This document shows positions 8,253 to 18,010 of a stretch of DNA of 64,000 nucleotides, piece by piece. Under the pieces are notes generated by a model, which had not been told where the DNA came from, made no database searches, and saw only the letters and a program-made list of their open reading frames with translations. The stretch's first letter is position 1. Each line of letters starts with the position of its first letter. The stretch comes from Moraxella sp. K1664 (GTDB lineage Bacteria; Pseudomonadota; Gammaproteobacteria; Pseudomonadales; Moraxellaceae). Made by a program: the position numbers and the translations under genes. The DNA lies in NCBI RefSeq assembly GCF_039693965.1, contig NZ_CP155576.1, forward strand, positions 2,170,001 through 2,234,000. The letters are read 5' to 3'.

Positions 8253-9371
8253 ATGTCATATAGTTTGCTTCGCCCTTATCTATTTTCCATGCAACCTGAA
8301 AAAGCCCATGAATGGACGCTTGAAAATTTAGAGCGATTGCACAAAGCACGCCTGCTTGGGTTTGCTTATCCACGCCAGTCAATGCCGACCAACTGCATGG
8401 GCATTAGCCTGATGAACCCTGTGGGACTGGCGGCAGGGCTTGATAAAAATGGCGAGTATATTGACGCTTTGGCTGAGCTTGGCTTTGGTTTTTTGGAGAT
8501 TGGTACAGTCACGCCACAACCACAGGCGGGCAATCCACGCCCGAGAATGTTCCGTTTGGCGGACAGTGGGGCGATTATCAACCGTATGGGCTTTAATAAC
8601 GATGGCGTGGATAAGATGATTGCCAACATTGAGCGTGCCAAATACAAAGGCGTGCTTGGTATTAACATCGGCAAAAATGCGACCACGCCTGTTGAGAATG
8701 CTTTGGATGACTATGTGTACTGCTTGGAGCGAGTTTATCCGTACGCCAGTTATATCACGATTAACATTTCTAGCCCCAACACCGCCAATTTACGAACCCT
8801 GCAAGGGGCATCTGAGCTGGCTCATCTGTTGGATGGCATTAAGACTTGCCATACAAAACTGGCAAGCGAGCATGGCTACTATGTGCCACTTGCCCTAAAA
8901 ATCGCCCCTGATTTGGACGAGAGCCAAATAGATGACATCGCCAAAAATCTCACCAACTTTGACATTGATGGGCTGATAGCCACAAATACCACGTTATCAC
9001 GAGTGGGTGTCGAAGACCAAGAGCATGCCCATGAAGATGGTGGTTTGTCAGGCAGACCGCTTAGTCATCAAAGCACGTTGGTACTGACGGCATTTGCCGA
9101 GCGACTGTCGGGCAAGGTGGATTTGATTGGGGTGGGCGGTATTGATACGGGCGATTTGGCGGTGCGTAAGCTGACCGCGGGAGCGACTGCTGTACAGCTG
9201 TACTCAGGACTGGTTTATAAAGGTCCTTCGCTCGTGCAGGACTGTGTACAAAGCATTGCCAACTACAAAGAGCGTGCCTTGGTCGTGGCGGATAAATCTG
9301 ATAGCTTGGATAAAAACGTGGACGATAATGATCCAGACAAAAATGCTTCGGGCGAGCCAAACAAAGCATGA
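8253..9371 (+). CDS. pyrD: Dihydroorotate dehydrogenase (quinone), class 2
   Basis: PyrD oxidises dihydroorotate to orotate in pyrimidine synthesis and passes electrons to membrane quinone. The chosen ATG at 8253 gives MSYSLLRPYLFSMQPEKAHE, matching the membrane-associating N-terminal helices of class 2 enzymes; an ATG at 8217 is possible but unlike the family. FMN and substrate motifs are clear: NPVGLAAGLDKNGEYIDAL, NRMGFNNDG, INIGKN, and ITINISSPNTANLR with the catalytic Ser typical of class 2. The last ~25 residues are an acidic, Asn/Asp-rich tail beyond the fold. The stop overlaps the cvpA start (ATGA). Confidence 0.95.
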   Translation: MSYSLLRPYLFSMQPEKAHEWTLENLERLHKARLLGFAYPRQSMPTNCMGISLMNPVGLAAGLDKNGEYIDALAELGFGFLEIGTVTPQPQAGNPRPRMFRLADSGAIINRMGFNNDGVDKMIANIERAKYKGVLGINIGKNATTPVENALDDYVYCLERVYPYASYITINISSPNTANLRTLQGASELAHLLDGIKTCHTKLASEHGYYVPLALKIAPDLDESQIDDIAKNLTNFDIDGLIATNTTLSRVGVEDQEHAHEDGGLSGRPLSHQSTLVLTAFAERLSGKVDLIGVGGIDTGDLAVRKLTAGATAVQLYSGLVYKGPSLVQDCVQSIANYKERALVVADKSDSLDKNVDDNDPDKNASGEPNKA

Positions 9372-9871
9372 GCATTCTTGATATTGGTATCGCCTTTATG
9401 GTGCTTGTTGGGTTGTGGCGTGGTTTTCAAGCAGGGGCGATTAAGACAGCGATGTCACTGGTGGCATGGTTTGTCGCACTCATTGTGGCATCAGCTCTTG
9501 CCAAAGAGTTCTCGCCTTTGTTCGTGGGTGTGGTGGATAACGAAGTCTTACAGATTTCGCTGGCGTTTTTGGTGATTGTGCTGATTATTGTGAGTATCAC
9601 GCACGTTATTTCGTGGCTGGCATTAAAAACCTTAAAATTTTTAAAATTGGGCTTTTTGGATAACATTTTGGGTGGTATCTTGGGGGCAAGTAAGGGCGTA
9701 TTAAAAGTGCTGATTATCCTAAGTATCGCATCCCCCTTGCTCGTTAAATTGCCCCAATGGCAAGAGTCCATTCTCGCCCAAAACCTACTGCCCCTTGCCC
9801 CTGTGGCACAGGCGTTATTGACCGAAGTGCTTGGCGAAGCATGGAACCAAGTGGAAAATCCGTATCAATAG
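9368..9871 (+). CDS. cvpA: CvpA family membrane protein
   Basis: The 167-residue protein starts MSILDIGIAFMVLVGLWRGFQAG, the CvpA family opening, and has four hydrophobic segments (about 4-20, 28-48, 60-85, 105-125). CvpA is needed for colicin V secretion in E. coli and for envelope robustness against bile salts; its biochemistry is unknown. It overlaps pyrD by 4 bases and precedes purF by about 100 bp. The cvpA-purF pairing is conserved in gammaproteobacteria. Confidence 0.9.
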   Translation: MSILDIGIAFMVLVGLWRGFQAGAIKTAMSLVAWFVALIVASALAKEFSPLFVGVVDNEVLQISLAFLVIVLIIVSITHVISWLALKTLKFLKLGFLDNILGGILGASKGVLKVLIILSIASPLLVKLPQWQESILAQNLLPLAPVAQALLTEVLGEAWNQVENPYQ

Positions 9872-9974
9872 GACGGATTTTTTAATGCAAAAAATTTGTT
9901 AAAACTAACTTTGTATTAGTGGTAAATCTCTTTAACCTAATTGGCGTGTTGCCAAACTTTTGGAGTGAGTGACT

Positions 9975-11489
9975 ATGTGTGGTGTGATTGGTGTGTGTGC
10001 CCATGAGCCTGTGGGTCAGATGTTATATGATGGCTTGACCATGTTACAACATCGGGGGCAGGACGCGGCAGGGATTGTGACCCTAAAAGATGACCGCCTG
10101 TATCTGCGTAAAGACAACGGCATGGTGCGAGATGTGTTTTTAAATAAGCACATGGTGCGTCTGGTGGGGAATTTTGGCATCGGGCATGTTCGCTATCCGA
10201 CCGCAGGCACGTCAAGCACGGCAGAAGCTCAGCCTTTGTACGTCAATTCGCCCTATGGCATTGCCTTGGCACACAACGGTAACCTAACCAATGCCGAAAC
10301 CCTTGCCAAAGAAGTCTATGAGCATGACCGTCGTCATTTGAACACCGACTCGGATTCGGAAGTGTTACTCAACATCTTTGCTCATGAATTGCAAAAATTC
10401 ACCAAAACCAAACTTGCTCCCGATGATATTTTTACCGCCTTACAAGCTGTCTATGACCGCTGTCAAGGGGCGTATGGCGTGGTAGCGATGATGGCGGGGC
10501 ATGGCATGCTCGCATTTAGAGACCCGAACGGCATTCGCCCACTGGTCTATGGTCGCCGTCTGACTCCTGCTGGCGTGGAGTACATGGTGGCGTCGGAGTC
10601 AGTGGCACTGACTGCGTTGGGCTTTGAAGTGGTGCGAGACATCAACCCCGGTGAAGCAATTTTTATTGATTTAAATTATAACTTGCACACCAAACAATGC
10701 ACCGACAAAATCAAGCACACACCTTGTATTTTTGAATATGTCTATTTTGCCCGTCCTGACAGTATCATCGATAACATCTCGGTGCATAAGGCTCGCATGC
10801 GGATGGGGGAGAAGCTCGCTCAGCGAATCATCTCTGAGTGGGGCGAGAATCACGAGATTGACGTGGTTATTCCTATTCCTGATACATCTCGCAACTCGGC
10901 ATTAGAATGTGCTACTTATCTGGGTGTGAAATACCGTGAAGGCTTTAACAAAAACCGCTATATCGGGCGTACCTTTATCATGCCTGGTCAGTCCATGCGT
11001 AAAAAGAGCGTCCGCCAAAAGCTAAACGCCATTCCTTTGGAGTTTAAAAATAAAAACGTCCTACTGGTGGATGATTCTATCGTGCGTGGGACGACCTGCC
11101 ATGAGATTATTCAAATGGCACGAGACGCAGGGGCGAAAAACGTCTTTTTTGCGTCTGTTGCCCCGCCCGTGATTTTCCCGAATGTCTATGGCATTGATAT
11201 GCCAGTGCGTAGTGAGCTGATTTCATCGGGGCGTACGGTTGATGAAGTGCGTGAGATTATCGGGGCTGACCGCTTAATTTTTCAAGACTTAGATGATTTG
11301 GTGGAAGCGGTAAACAACACTAAATACAGCCGTGTTGATGGCTTTGACTGCTCGGTGTTTGACGGTTGTTATGTGGCAGGGCAGATTACCGAAGAGTATC
11401 TACAAGAGCTACAAGCCAAACGTAATGACGGTGCCAAAAAACAGCAAGTGGCAAATAACCCTGTGGACATTACAGGAATTATGGAATAA
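9975..11489 (+). CDS. purF: Amidophosphoribosyltransferase
   Basis: PurF makes phosphoribosylamine from PRPP and glutamine, the first step of purine synthesis. ATG 9975 is chosen because removal of Met exposes the essential N-terminal nucleophile Cys (MCGVIGV); the GTG two codons earlier would bury it. The N-terminal glutaminase domain shows RYPTAG and AHNGNLTN, and the C-terminal PRTase domain has the PRPP loop [14 protein letters not shown] near residue 365. At 504 residues it is normal length. The glutaminase domain lacks a propeptide, as in E. coli. Confidence 0.96.
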   Translation: MCGVIGVCAHEPVGQMLYDGLTMLQHRGQDAAGIVTLKDDRLYLRKDNGMVRDVFLNKHMVRLVGNFGIGHVRYPTAGTSSTAEAQPLYVNSPYGIALAHNGNLTNAETLAKEVYEHDRRHLNTDSDSEVLLNIFAHELQKFTKTKLAPDDIFTALQAVYDRCQGAYGVVAMMAGHGMLAFRDPNGIRPLVYGRRLTPAGVEYMVASESVALTALGFEVVRDINPGEAIFIDLNYNLHTKQCTDKIKHTPCIFEYVYFARPDSIIDNISVHKARMRMGEKLAQRIISEWGENHEIDVVIPIPDTSRNSALECATYLGVKYREGFNKNRYIGRTFIMPGQSMRKKSVRQKLNAIPLEFKNKNVLLVDDSIVRGTTCHEIIQMARDAGAKNVFFASVAPPVIFPNVYGIDMPVRSELISSGRTVDEVREIIGADRLIFQDLDDLVEAVNNTKYSRVDGFDCSVFDGCYVAGQITEEYLQELQAKRNDGAKKQQVANNPVDITGIME

Positions 11490-11509
11490 GTTCATGCTTT
11501 GTTTTGTGA

Positions 11510-11541
11510 AAATAGGTCTTGTCTGTCAAGATCTATTTTTA
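11510..11541 (+). terminator. Intrinsic terminator of purF
   Basis: AAATAGGTCTTG pairs with CAAGATCTATTT around the loop TCTGT and is followed by T residues, 21 bp past the purF stop. Confidence 0.8.
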
Positions 11542-11554
11542 TAGACACCCAAGA

Positions 11555-11692
11555 AACTTTAAAATTACTGCAAACACAATGATGTTTGGATGTAGGGGCG
11601 TGCTGTGCACGCCTTGTGTGGTAATGTCATCAAAGGGTGTACTCAGTACACCTGCAAACCCGTGGCAAATATCAAGTTGGCTGGGTGTGTAC
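11555..11692. repeat. About 140-bp repeat C, copy 1
   Basis: The unit starts AACTTTAAAAT, contains GATGTTTGGATGTAGGGGCG, the palindromes GGCGTGCTGTGCACGCC and GGTGTACTCAGTACACC, and ends near GGCTGGGTGTG. A diverged copy with the same order of blocks is at 19348-19486. The GTAGGGGCG block links it to the GGGCGAATTGC palindromes. It is non-coding. Confidence 0.65.
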
Positions 11693-11719
11693 ATTTGCCC
11701 TTTGATAAAGTGTTGATTT

Positions 11720-11746
11720 TTGGGCGAATTGCAATTCGCCCCTACA
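11720..11746. repeat. GGGCGAATTGC palindromic repeat
   Basis: The perfect palindrome GGGCGAATTGCAATTCGCCC is followed by CTAC, the reverse orientation of the copy at 3008. It lies in the convergent purF/nrdA gap (11490-11949), which otherwise holds repeat C and AT-rich DNA without ORFs. Confidence 0.75.
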
Positions 11747-11910
11747 CGTCCAAATTTTGAAATATATTTCTATTTAACAATTCCGATTTTTCATTAAAAA
11801 GGTGCGTGGTACGCACCTTACCATACGACAAATAAATTTTTAAAATTTAGCATTGGTGAAATTGGGGTTAATTGACTATATATTTGCCAACGCTTTGACA
11901 AGTCAAAAAA

Positions 11911-11939
11911 AATAAGCCCAAATCCATGAGCTTATTTTT
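11911..11939 (-). terminator. Intrinsic terminator of nrdA
   Basis: AATAAGC and GCTTATT form the stem, with poly-A on the left that reads as a T tract on the minus strand. It is 10 bp past the nrdA stop. Confidence 0.7.
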
Positions 11940-11949
11940 ATGTTATTCA

Positions 11950-14226
11950 TTATAATTTACACGCCCCGCCTGCACAGCCGTCATCTAACTCGCCTTGGCT
12001 GTCGTCTGCTCCGTCTCGGGTATTATGATAATACAGGGTTTTTACGCCCAGTTTATAAGCGGTGAGCAGGTCTTGAATCATGATTTTCATGGGGACTTTT
12101 CCGCCTTCAAACTTACTAGGGTTATAATTGGTGTTGGCAGAGATGGACTGGTCGATGAATTTTTGCATGATACCAACGAGTTTTAGGTAGCCGTTATTGT
12201 CAGGCATTTGCCATAATAGCTCGTATTTATTTGCTAGGTTTTCGATATCAGGCACGACTTGTTTTAAAATACCGTCCTTTGACTGCTTGACCGACACCAA
12301 GCCCCGTGGCGGTTCGATACCGTTGGTGGCGTTGGCGATTTGGCTGGATGTCTCAGATGGCATGAGAGCTGACAGGGTGGAGTTACGCAGACCGTGCTGT
12401 TTGATGTTGGCACGCAGGGCTTCCCAGTCTAGGTGTAGTGGCTCATTGCAGATGTTATCCAAATCCGCCTTATAGGTATCAATCGGCAAAATGCCTTGGC
12501 TGTATGTCGTCTCGCCAAAGGCAGGGCAAGCCCCTTTTTCTTGGGCAAGTTTGTTCGATGCTTCTAATAGATAATACTGGAACGCTTCAAAAGTGCGGTG
12601 AGTTAGTCCAATCGCCCCCATGTCCGAGTAGCGTGTGCCGTTTTTGGCAAGATAATAGGCGTAGTTAATCACACCCACACCGAGTGTACGGCGGTTCATA
12701 CTGCCATTTTTGGCGGCGATGACAGGGTAGTCTTGATAGTCAAGCAAAGCGTCCAACGCACGCACGATAAGCTCGGCAGGCTCTTTCATCTCTTCTAGTT
12801 TGTCAATCTTGCCTAGGTTGATGGCGGACAACGTACACAGGGCAATCTCGCCATGCTCGTCATTGATATTATCAAGCGGTTTGGTGGGTAGGGCGATTTC
12901 CATGCATAGGTTGGACTGACGAACAGGGGCAACAGACGGGTCAAAGGGGCTGTGCGTGTTGCAGTGGTCAACGTTTTGGACATAGATACGCCCTGTGCTG
13001 GCACGCTCTTGGAGCATGAGACTAAACAGCTCGCGAGCAGGGATTTTGCGTTTGCGAATGCTCTCGTCATTTTCATATAAGGTGTAGAGACGTTCAAACT
13101 CGGCTTGGTCAGCAAAAAATGCGTCATAAAGCCCTGCCACATCAGACGGGGAGAATAGGGTGATGTCTTCGTTTTTGATGAGTCGGGTGTAGAGTGTTTT
13201 GTTAATCTGTACGCCATAATCCATGTGGCGGACACGGTTGTCTTCGACGCCACGGTTGTTTTTTAGGACAAGCAGACTCTCCACTTCTAAATGCCACAGC
13301 GGATAAAACAAGGTCGCTGCCCCGCCACGCACACCGCCTTGTGAGCAGGATTTGACCGCTGCCTGAAACATTTTAAAAAAGGGAATACAGCCCGTGTGCT
13401 GAGCTTCACCGCCACGAATGGGCGAGCCCAACGCACGAATCGCCCCTGCATTCACGCCAATACCAGCACGCTGTGAGACGTAGCGGACGATGGCGGATGT
13501 GGTGGCGTTAATGCTGTCTAGGTTGTCGCCACACTCGATGAGTACGCATGAGCTAAACTGACGGGTGGGGGTACGCACGCCTGACATGATGGGGGTGGGC
13601 AGTGAGATGTAGAAGTTGGATGTGGCGTCATAAAAACGTTTGACATAGTCCAGCCGCACCGCTTTATCATAGCTGGCAAATAGGCACATGCCGACCAAAA
13701 TGTACAAAAATTGGGGGCTTTCATAGACTTTTTTGGTGACACGGTCTTGGACGAGATATTTGCCCATCATCTGCTCAACCGCCGCATAAGCAAGGTTCAT
13801 GTCACGTTCGTGGTCGATGTAGGCGTTTAGCTCATCAAATTCGGCACGGTCATAATCTGCCAAAATGTGTTTGTCATATTTGCCCATTTCGGTCAAGCGA
13901 GCGACATGGTCATACAGATGTGGCGGTTCATAGTCGCCATAGGCAATCTTGCGTAGATGAAAAATGGCAAGACGAGCCGCCAAATATTGATAATCAGGCG
14001 TTTCGGCTGAAATCAAGTCTGCTGCTGCCTTGATGATGGTCTCGTGAATGTCACGGGTAGCAATGCCGTCATAAAACTGAATGTGTGATTTTAGTTCCAC
14101 TTGCGACACGGAGACATTGTCTAGCCCTTTGGCTGCCCATGTGATGACCTTGTGAATCTTGTCAAGGTTGATGGGTTCAAAGGTGCCGTCTCTTTTTTTG
14201 ACTTTGATTTGGTCGATGTGTGTCAT
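11950..14226 (-). CDS. nrdA: Ribonucleoside-diphosphate reductase class Ia, alpha subunit
   Basis: NrdA reduces NDPs to dNDPs together with the radical subunit NrdB. The 758-residue product aligns by eye through its length with E. coli NrdA. It shows an N-terminal ATP-cone (TKRDG-type KKRDGTFEPINLDKIHKVI), redox Cys in RQFSSCVLIECG, catalytic NLCMEI and ALCTLS, and the C-terminal CAGGACKL swinging cysteines. The ATG at 14226 is used; an in-frame TTG 48 bp upstream adds a segment absent from the family. The ATP-cone means dATP/ATP activity control. nrdB, usually directly downstream, is not here: purF occupies that side. Confidence 0.96.
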   Translation of the reverse strand: MTHIDQIKVKKRDGTFEPINLDKIHKVITWAAKGLDNVSVSQVELKSHIQFYDGIATRDIHETIIKAAADLISAETPDYQYLAARLAIFHLRKIAYGDYEPPHLYDHVARLTEMGKYDKHILADYDRAEFDELNAYIDHERDMNLAYAAVEQMMGKYLVQDRVTKKVYESPQFLYILVGMCLFASYDKAVRLDYVKRFYDATSNFYISLPTPIMSGVRTPTRQFSSCVLIECGDNLDSINATTSAIVRYVSQRAGIGVNAGAIRALGSPIRGGEAQHTGCIPFFKMFQAAVKSCSQGGVRGGAATLFYPLWHLEVESLLVLKNNRGVEDNRVRHMDYGVQINKTLYTRLIKNEDITLFSPSDVAGLYDAFFADQAEFERLYTLYENDESIRKRKIPARELFSLMLQERASTGRIYVQNVDHCNTHSPFDPSVAPVRQSNLCMEIALPTKPLDNINDEHGEIALCTLSAINLGKIDKLEEMKEPAELIVRALDALLDYQDYPVIAAKNGSMNRRTLGVGVINYAYYLAKNGTRYSDMGAIGLTHRTFEAFQYYLLEASNKLAQEKGACPAFGETTYSQGILPIDTYKADLDNICNEPLHLDWEALRANIKQHGLRNSTLSALMPSETSSQIANATNGIEPPRGLVSVKQSKDGILKQVVPDIENLANKYELLWQMPDNNGYLKLVGIMQKFIDQSISANTNYNPSKFEGGKVPMKIMIQDLLTAYKLGVKTLYYHNTRDGADDSQGELDDGCAGGACKL

Positions 14227-14741
14227 AAAATCACCCGTTTTTGTTGTAAATTGTAAAAAATTACCAAATCTCAATGACTTAGCGATTTTTCTATTTAAAA
14301 ATTAACCACTAGATGTAGTAATGCATTTCTAAGGTAGCACAATATAGCCTAAAAATTTTTAAAATACTAGCTTGTATTTTGTGCCAATCTGTGATTTTAT
14401 CATTTTAGCCAAACTTGAAAAACGTACAGAAAAGACAGGGTAAGGCTTTGGGGCTTGTCAAGAGATGGATAAAATTTTTTAAGAAAATTTTGTAAAGAAA
14501 TTGGGTAAAATTTAATCAATTTGTTAGACAGGCGATTATCATATTTTTGATAAATTTTATAAAAATTATAAAAAACCAACCAGTTGGATTTTTAAAATTT
14601 ATTTAACATAATCCATTTTTTAGATTCTTATTTTGAAAAGAAAAATGCACGTCAAATCAATCATTATATTTTTAACCATAGAGAATTGTTTTTTTGCTTA
14701 ATTTCAAAATCATCTCCTTGGCGTATGCAGTTTATAGCCAA
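14227..14741. other. AT-rich region upstream of nrdA, no gene seen
   Basis: This roughly 500-bp stretch contains no convincing ORF. Two half-matches to the NrdR box lie near 14335-14350 (GCACAATATA) and 14371-14386 (TATTTTGTGC). Each fits only one half of the consensus ACACWATATATWGTGT and their spacing is not ideal, so NrdR control is only a weak suggestion. A short inverted repeat (CCAAC-CA-GTTGG) is at about 14577-14588. Confidence 0.35.
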
Positions 14742-14772
14742 CAAAAAAGCCGTCCAAAGACAGCTTTTTTAA
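14742..14772 (-). terminator. Intrinsic terminator of the DUF2057 gene
   Basis: On the minus strand AAAAGCTGTC pairs with GACGGCTTTT (one G-T pair) around TTTG and is followed by T residues, about 20 bp past the stop. Confidence 0.75.
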
Positions 14773-14793
14773 AATACTTTTAAAATACCTAAA

Positions 14794-15423
14794 TCATTTT
14801 TCAACCCATTGGCGGATTTTTTCACGCTCTTCGGGGGTGGCATTGAGCCACAGTTGCATAAAGCCGTCTAGGTTGTCCTTAGGGGCGACCATGGTTGGGG
14901 CGGTAGGCTGCGTGGGGGCTTGATTAAGGGCGGCGATGGCTTTTTGGTTGGCTCGGGTGGCGTCATCACGACCGAATAGCCCGCCAATGCTGTCACCCAG
15001 TGTTGATAAAATGCCCGTGCGACTCTCTACGGTCTGCTCAGAAGCCAACACTTTGCCATTTTGGCTGATGGCAAGGGTAGGGGCTTTGGCGTATTCTTTG
15101 GCATCTCTATAATTGTTTGGCTGATTTGGCATGACCAGCTGATAAGCTTGGTTGTCCGCTAGGTCGGCGGTGATGGTAACGTTACCTGATTTTAGGTAGT
15201 CATGCTCGCCACGGGGCAAGTCAAATAAGCGGTCATAGCGAGCGGTGATGACATGGCGACCAGCGTCAAGGGTAAACTCACGTTTGAGTGGTTGCAAAGC
15301 CCCGTGTTTAATCTCTTGCCCGTTGATGGCGGTTACTTTGATATGCTCATCCACATTCAGGCGTACCTCGGCAAAAGCAGGGGTGGCAAGTGCGATGGCA
15401 AGCAGTAGGCTTAATTTTTTCAT
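14794..15423 (-). CDS. DUF2057 family periplasmic protein (YccT/CsgI-like)
   Basis: This 209-residue protein has a clear signal peptide, MKKLSLLLAIALATPAFA followed by EVRLN. The mature part begins with a beta-rich domain (VRLNVDEHIKVTAINGQ, then TLDAGRHVITARYDRLFDLP) typical of DUF2057, and ends MQLWLNATPEEREKIRQWVEK. This tail resembles the C-terminus of E. coli YccT ([22 protein letters not shown]). In E. coli that protein inhibits curli formation; whether this holds here is unknown. A Pro/Thr-rich linker sits near residues 168-180. It may be cotranscribed with hda, 74 bp upstream. Confidence 0.8.
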   Translation of the reverse strand: MKKLSLLLAIALATPAFAEVRLNVDEHIKVTAINGQEIKHGALQPLKREFTLDAGRHVITARYDRLFDLPRGEHDYLKSGNVTITADLADNQAYQLVMPNQPNNYRDAKEYAKAPTLAISQNGKVLASEQTVESRTGILSTLGDSIGGLFGRDDATRANQKAIAALNQAPTQPTAPTMVAPKDNLDGFMQLWLNATPEEREKIRQWVEK

Positions 15424-15497
15424 GGTATTTCCTATTGGGTGGGTGGAAGTTGGAAAAAGCGAGAAAACGCTAATTATTTAAAATCAGTAAAGCAAAA

Positions 15498-16265
15498 TCA
15501 GTCGCTCATGTCATCGATGTAGTCGCCCAGCTCCAAAAGTAAGGTTTCTTTATCGATGATTTTTTTGGTGTCCTCTAAGGTTTTTTTGCTTACGGGCGTG
15601 CGTGCCAATCGTGTGAGCAGGGGCGAGATACTGTCTAGCACGCTCATCATGTCCGTGGCATTATAAGGACCATCACTGACCAGATATTCAAAAATAACAG
15701 GGGGCAGTCGCCAGTTTTTACGTCTTAGAATGGACTTTAACATTGCCTCACGGTCGGCAGGGTTATCGCCATCGGGCAGTTTAAAGGCAGGGGCAAGCGA
15801 CAGCCGTGTGAGCAGGTCAAGCAAGTTGATGTCTAACTCACGAGCAGGGTCGTTGGCTAGGAACACGAGCTGTTTTTGTTCACGTCTGACTTCATTTATC
15901 AGATGAAACAGCCCCTCTTGCCATTCATGACTGCGTGCTACTGCCTCGACATCGTCTAATATCACAAGGTCAAACAGCTGTAAGCCTTGTAGGGCGGACG
16001 CATCATCGCCCTCGCTCTCTATCATTTTGTCAAGCGATAGACTGATGGCGGTTTTGCCTGTTTTGGTGTATTCGTTGTAGATGGCGAGAGCGAGATGGGA
16101 TTTGCCAGAGCCTTTTTTACCATAGATAAAGATTTCGGGCAACTCGCCTTGGCAGAGCTTTTGGGTGGCGATGATGACTGCTTGATAGCCCACGGACGTA
16201 AAATCCGAAAGCCGAGATTCCTCTTGTACATCAAGGTCTAGGGCGGACTGAAAAAGGTCGGTCAT
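15498..16265 (-). CDS. hda: DnaA regulatory inactivator Hda-like AAA+ protein
   Basis: The 255-residue AAA+ protein is related to DnaA domain III without the DNA-binding domain. The Walker A motif is GKKGSGKS at residues 49-56, and Walker B is LVILDDVEAVA near 98-106. The HLINEVRREQKQLVFLAND segment and the DLLTRLSLAPAFKLP sensor region match Hda. Hda binds the DNA clamp and stimulates hydrolysis of DnaA-bound ATP to prevent re-initiation. The N-terminus has QSALDLD, only a loose version of the clamp-binding QLxLPL-type peptide. Assigned by motif and length. Confidence 0.85.
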   Translation of the reverse strand: MTDLFQSALDLDVQEESRLSDFTSVGYQAVIIATQKLCQGELPEIFIYGKKGSGKSHLALAIYNEYTKTGKTAISLSLDKMIESEGDDASALQGLQLFDLVILDDVEAVARSHEWQEGLFHLINEVRREQKQLVFLANDPARELDINLLDLLTRLSLAPAFKLPDGDNPADREAMLKSILRRKNWRLPPVIFEYLVSDGPYNATDMMSVLDSISPLLTRLARTPVSKKTLEDTKKIIDKETLLLELGDYIDDMSD

Positions 16266-16372
16266 GTAAGCTTGGTATCCAAAAGTCTGCTAGAACCGCT
16301 CAGCGGTTTTCAACTGATTTAAAAATGTGCTATATATACCAAATTTTTGGCGGTTTTGCAAGTCATATCGCC

Positions 16373-17869
16373 TTAATGCTCAAAAATAATATCCTTGCCA
16401 TCATGTTTGTCATGCACGCCAAATTTATCCACCAAGGTTTTGCTGGCTTCATTTAGCCCAAAGACTTCCACCGATACGCCTTTTTTGCGGTATTTCATGA
16501 CGATTTTGTCAAGGGCGGATACGGCTGTTACGTCCCAAAAATGAGCATAAGTCAAATCAATGCTCACCGCCTTAACAGGCTTATCAAAATCAAACTGAGC
16601 GACAAATCTATCAGCACTGGCAAAAAACACCTGCCCCACCACGCCATAGGCGAGCGTGGTCTCATCTGGCGTGGGCAAGGATTGTACCGACATAAAGCGA
16701 CCGATTTTATTGGCAAAAAACAAAGACGCAAGTAGCACGCCCGCCCCCACGCCAAGGGCTAGATTGTGGGTATATAGCACGATGGCGACCGTGGCAATCA
16801 TGACGACATTAAAGCCCAAGGGGTGCGTTTTTAGCTCTTTGACCGACTGCCAATTAAACGTGCCGATGGACACCATAATCATCACCGCCACCAGTGCTGG
16901 CATAGGAATGACACTTAGCACATCGCTCAAAAACACGACCATAATCAGCAAAATCACACCCGCTAAAAACGTGGATAGACGTGTGCGACCGCCTGATTTG
17001 ATGTTGATGACCGACTGCCCAATCATCGCACAGCCTGCCATGCCCCCAAAAAATCCCGCCACAATGTTGGCGACCCCTTGCCCTTTGCATTCTTGGTTTT
17101 TGTCGCTTGTGGTGTCGGTCATCTCGTCCACGATGGTTGCCGTCATCAAGGATTCAAGCAGACCCACCGCCGATAGGCTAAGTGCATACGGCAAGATAAT
17201 CCACAATGTTTCCAAATTCAAAGGAATGTCAGGCAACAAAAACACAGGCAACGTATCGGGCAACTCACCCATATCGCCCACCGTCCGCACATCAAGTCCC
17301 ATCATCACGCTGATGATGGTCAAGGTGACAATGGTAACAAGGGGTGATGGCAGGATTTTGCCAAGCTTGGGAACGTAAGGAAAAGCATAAATAATTCCAA
17401 GCCCAAGTGCAATGAGAATATAAGTTGCCATGCCACGCCCCAAAATCTCAGGCAGTTGTGCCATAAAAATCAGTATCGCCAATGCATTGACAAAGCCCAC
17501 GACCACCGCACGGGCGACAAATTTCATGAGATACCCGACTTTTAAAAAACCAAAAATGATTTGTATCACGCCTGTCAGTAGCGTGGCGGCGAGCATATAT
17601 TCTAGCCCATGATTTTTGACAAGACTTGCCAAAACAAGTGCCATCGCCCCTGTGGCTGCCGAAATCATGGCAGGGCGACCACCAAAAAAGCTAATCATCA
17701 CCGCAATGCAAAAGGACGCATACAGCCCCACTTTTGGGTCTACCCCTGCAATGATAGAAAAGGCAATCGCTTCTGGAATGAGTGCAAGGGCGACTACAAG
17801 CCCTGACAGCACATCGCCACGGACGTTTGAGAACCATTGGTCTTTGGTAAAGTGGTTAAGAATATTCAT
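16373..17869 (-). CDS. SulP family anion transporter with STAS domain
   Basis: The 498-residue inner-membrane protein has the SulP opening [36 protein letters not shown] in the first 50 residues, then about 12 hydrophobic segments. It ends in a cytosolic STAS domain (about 415-498; [30 protein letters not shown]). SulP proteins carry sulfate, bicarbonate or dicarboxylates such as succinate (DauA); substrate cannot be set from sequence. No carbonic anhydrase or sulfur gene lies next to it. A small AACCGC-TCA-GCGGTT hairpin follows in the gap to hda. Confidence 0.9.
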   Translation of the reverse strand: MNILNHFTKDQWFSNVRGDVLSGLVVALALIPEAIAFSIIAGVDPKVGLYASFCIAVMISFFGGRPAMISAATGAMALVLASLVKNHGLEYMLAATLLTGVIQIIFGFLKVGYLMKFVARAVVVGFVNALAILIFMAQLPEILGRGMATYILIALGLGIIYAFPYVPKLGKILPSPLVTIVTLTIISVMMGLDVRTVGDMGELPDTLPVFLLPDIPLNLETLWIILPYALSLSAVGLLESLMTATIVDEMTDTTSDKNQECKGQGVANIVAGFFGGMAGCAMIGQSVINIKSGGRTRLSTFLAGVILLIMVVFLSDVLSVIPMPALVAVMIMVSIGTFNWQSVKELKTHPLGFNVVMIATVAIVLYTHNLALGVGAGVLLASLFFANKIGRFMSVQSLPTPDETTLAYGVVGQVFFASADRFVAQFDFDKPVKAVSIDLTYAHFWDVTAVSALDKIVMKYRKKGVSVEVFGLNEASKTLVDKFGVHDKHDGKDIIFEH

Positions 17870-17943
17870 CGGTTAAGTCAGTACAGTATCAAAAAACCGC
17901 CTATTATAGCGTATCTGCCACCTAAACCCAAATAACCGCCCAA

Positions 17944-17980
17944 AAAAATAATGGCAAAGACAAACCCTGCCATTATTTAT
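17944..17980 (-). terminator. Intrinsic terminator of the AI-2E/PerM permease gene
   Basis: AATAATGGCA (17947-17956) and TGCCATTATT (17968-17977) form a 10-bp stem, and the A run on the left gives a T tract on the minus strand. Confidence 0.85.
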
Positions 17981-18010
17981 TTTTTAAAAACTCGATAGTG
18001 GTTTAAAAAT

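Noticed and set aside
12586-12600. Haemophilus-type DNA uptake sequence (AAGTGCGGT).
   Set aside because: It occurs here once inside nrdA; no repeated pattern across the window supports an uptake signal.
14335-14386. NrdR boxes upstream of nrdA.
   Set aside because: Only half of the consensus matches at each place and the spacing (36 bp start to start) is not a whole number of turns as usual; kept only as a weak note.
16294-16308. AACCGC-TCA-GCGGTT as terminator of sulP.
   Set aside because: On the minus strand no T tract follows, and on the plus strand there is no gene to terminate; it was left as a minor hairpin.
16656-17378. A 240-codon open frame antisense to sulP, plus many similar long antisense frames (for example in accB/accC, tbpA-like and hutH).
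   Set aside because: They lie entirely inside clearly coding genes on the other strand, lack ribosome sites and show no family motifs; codon bias explains them.
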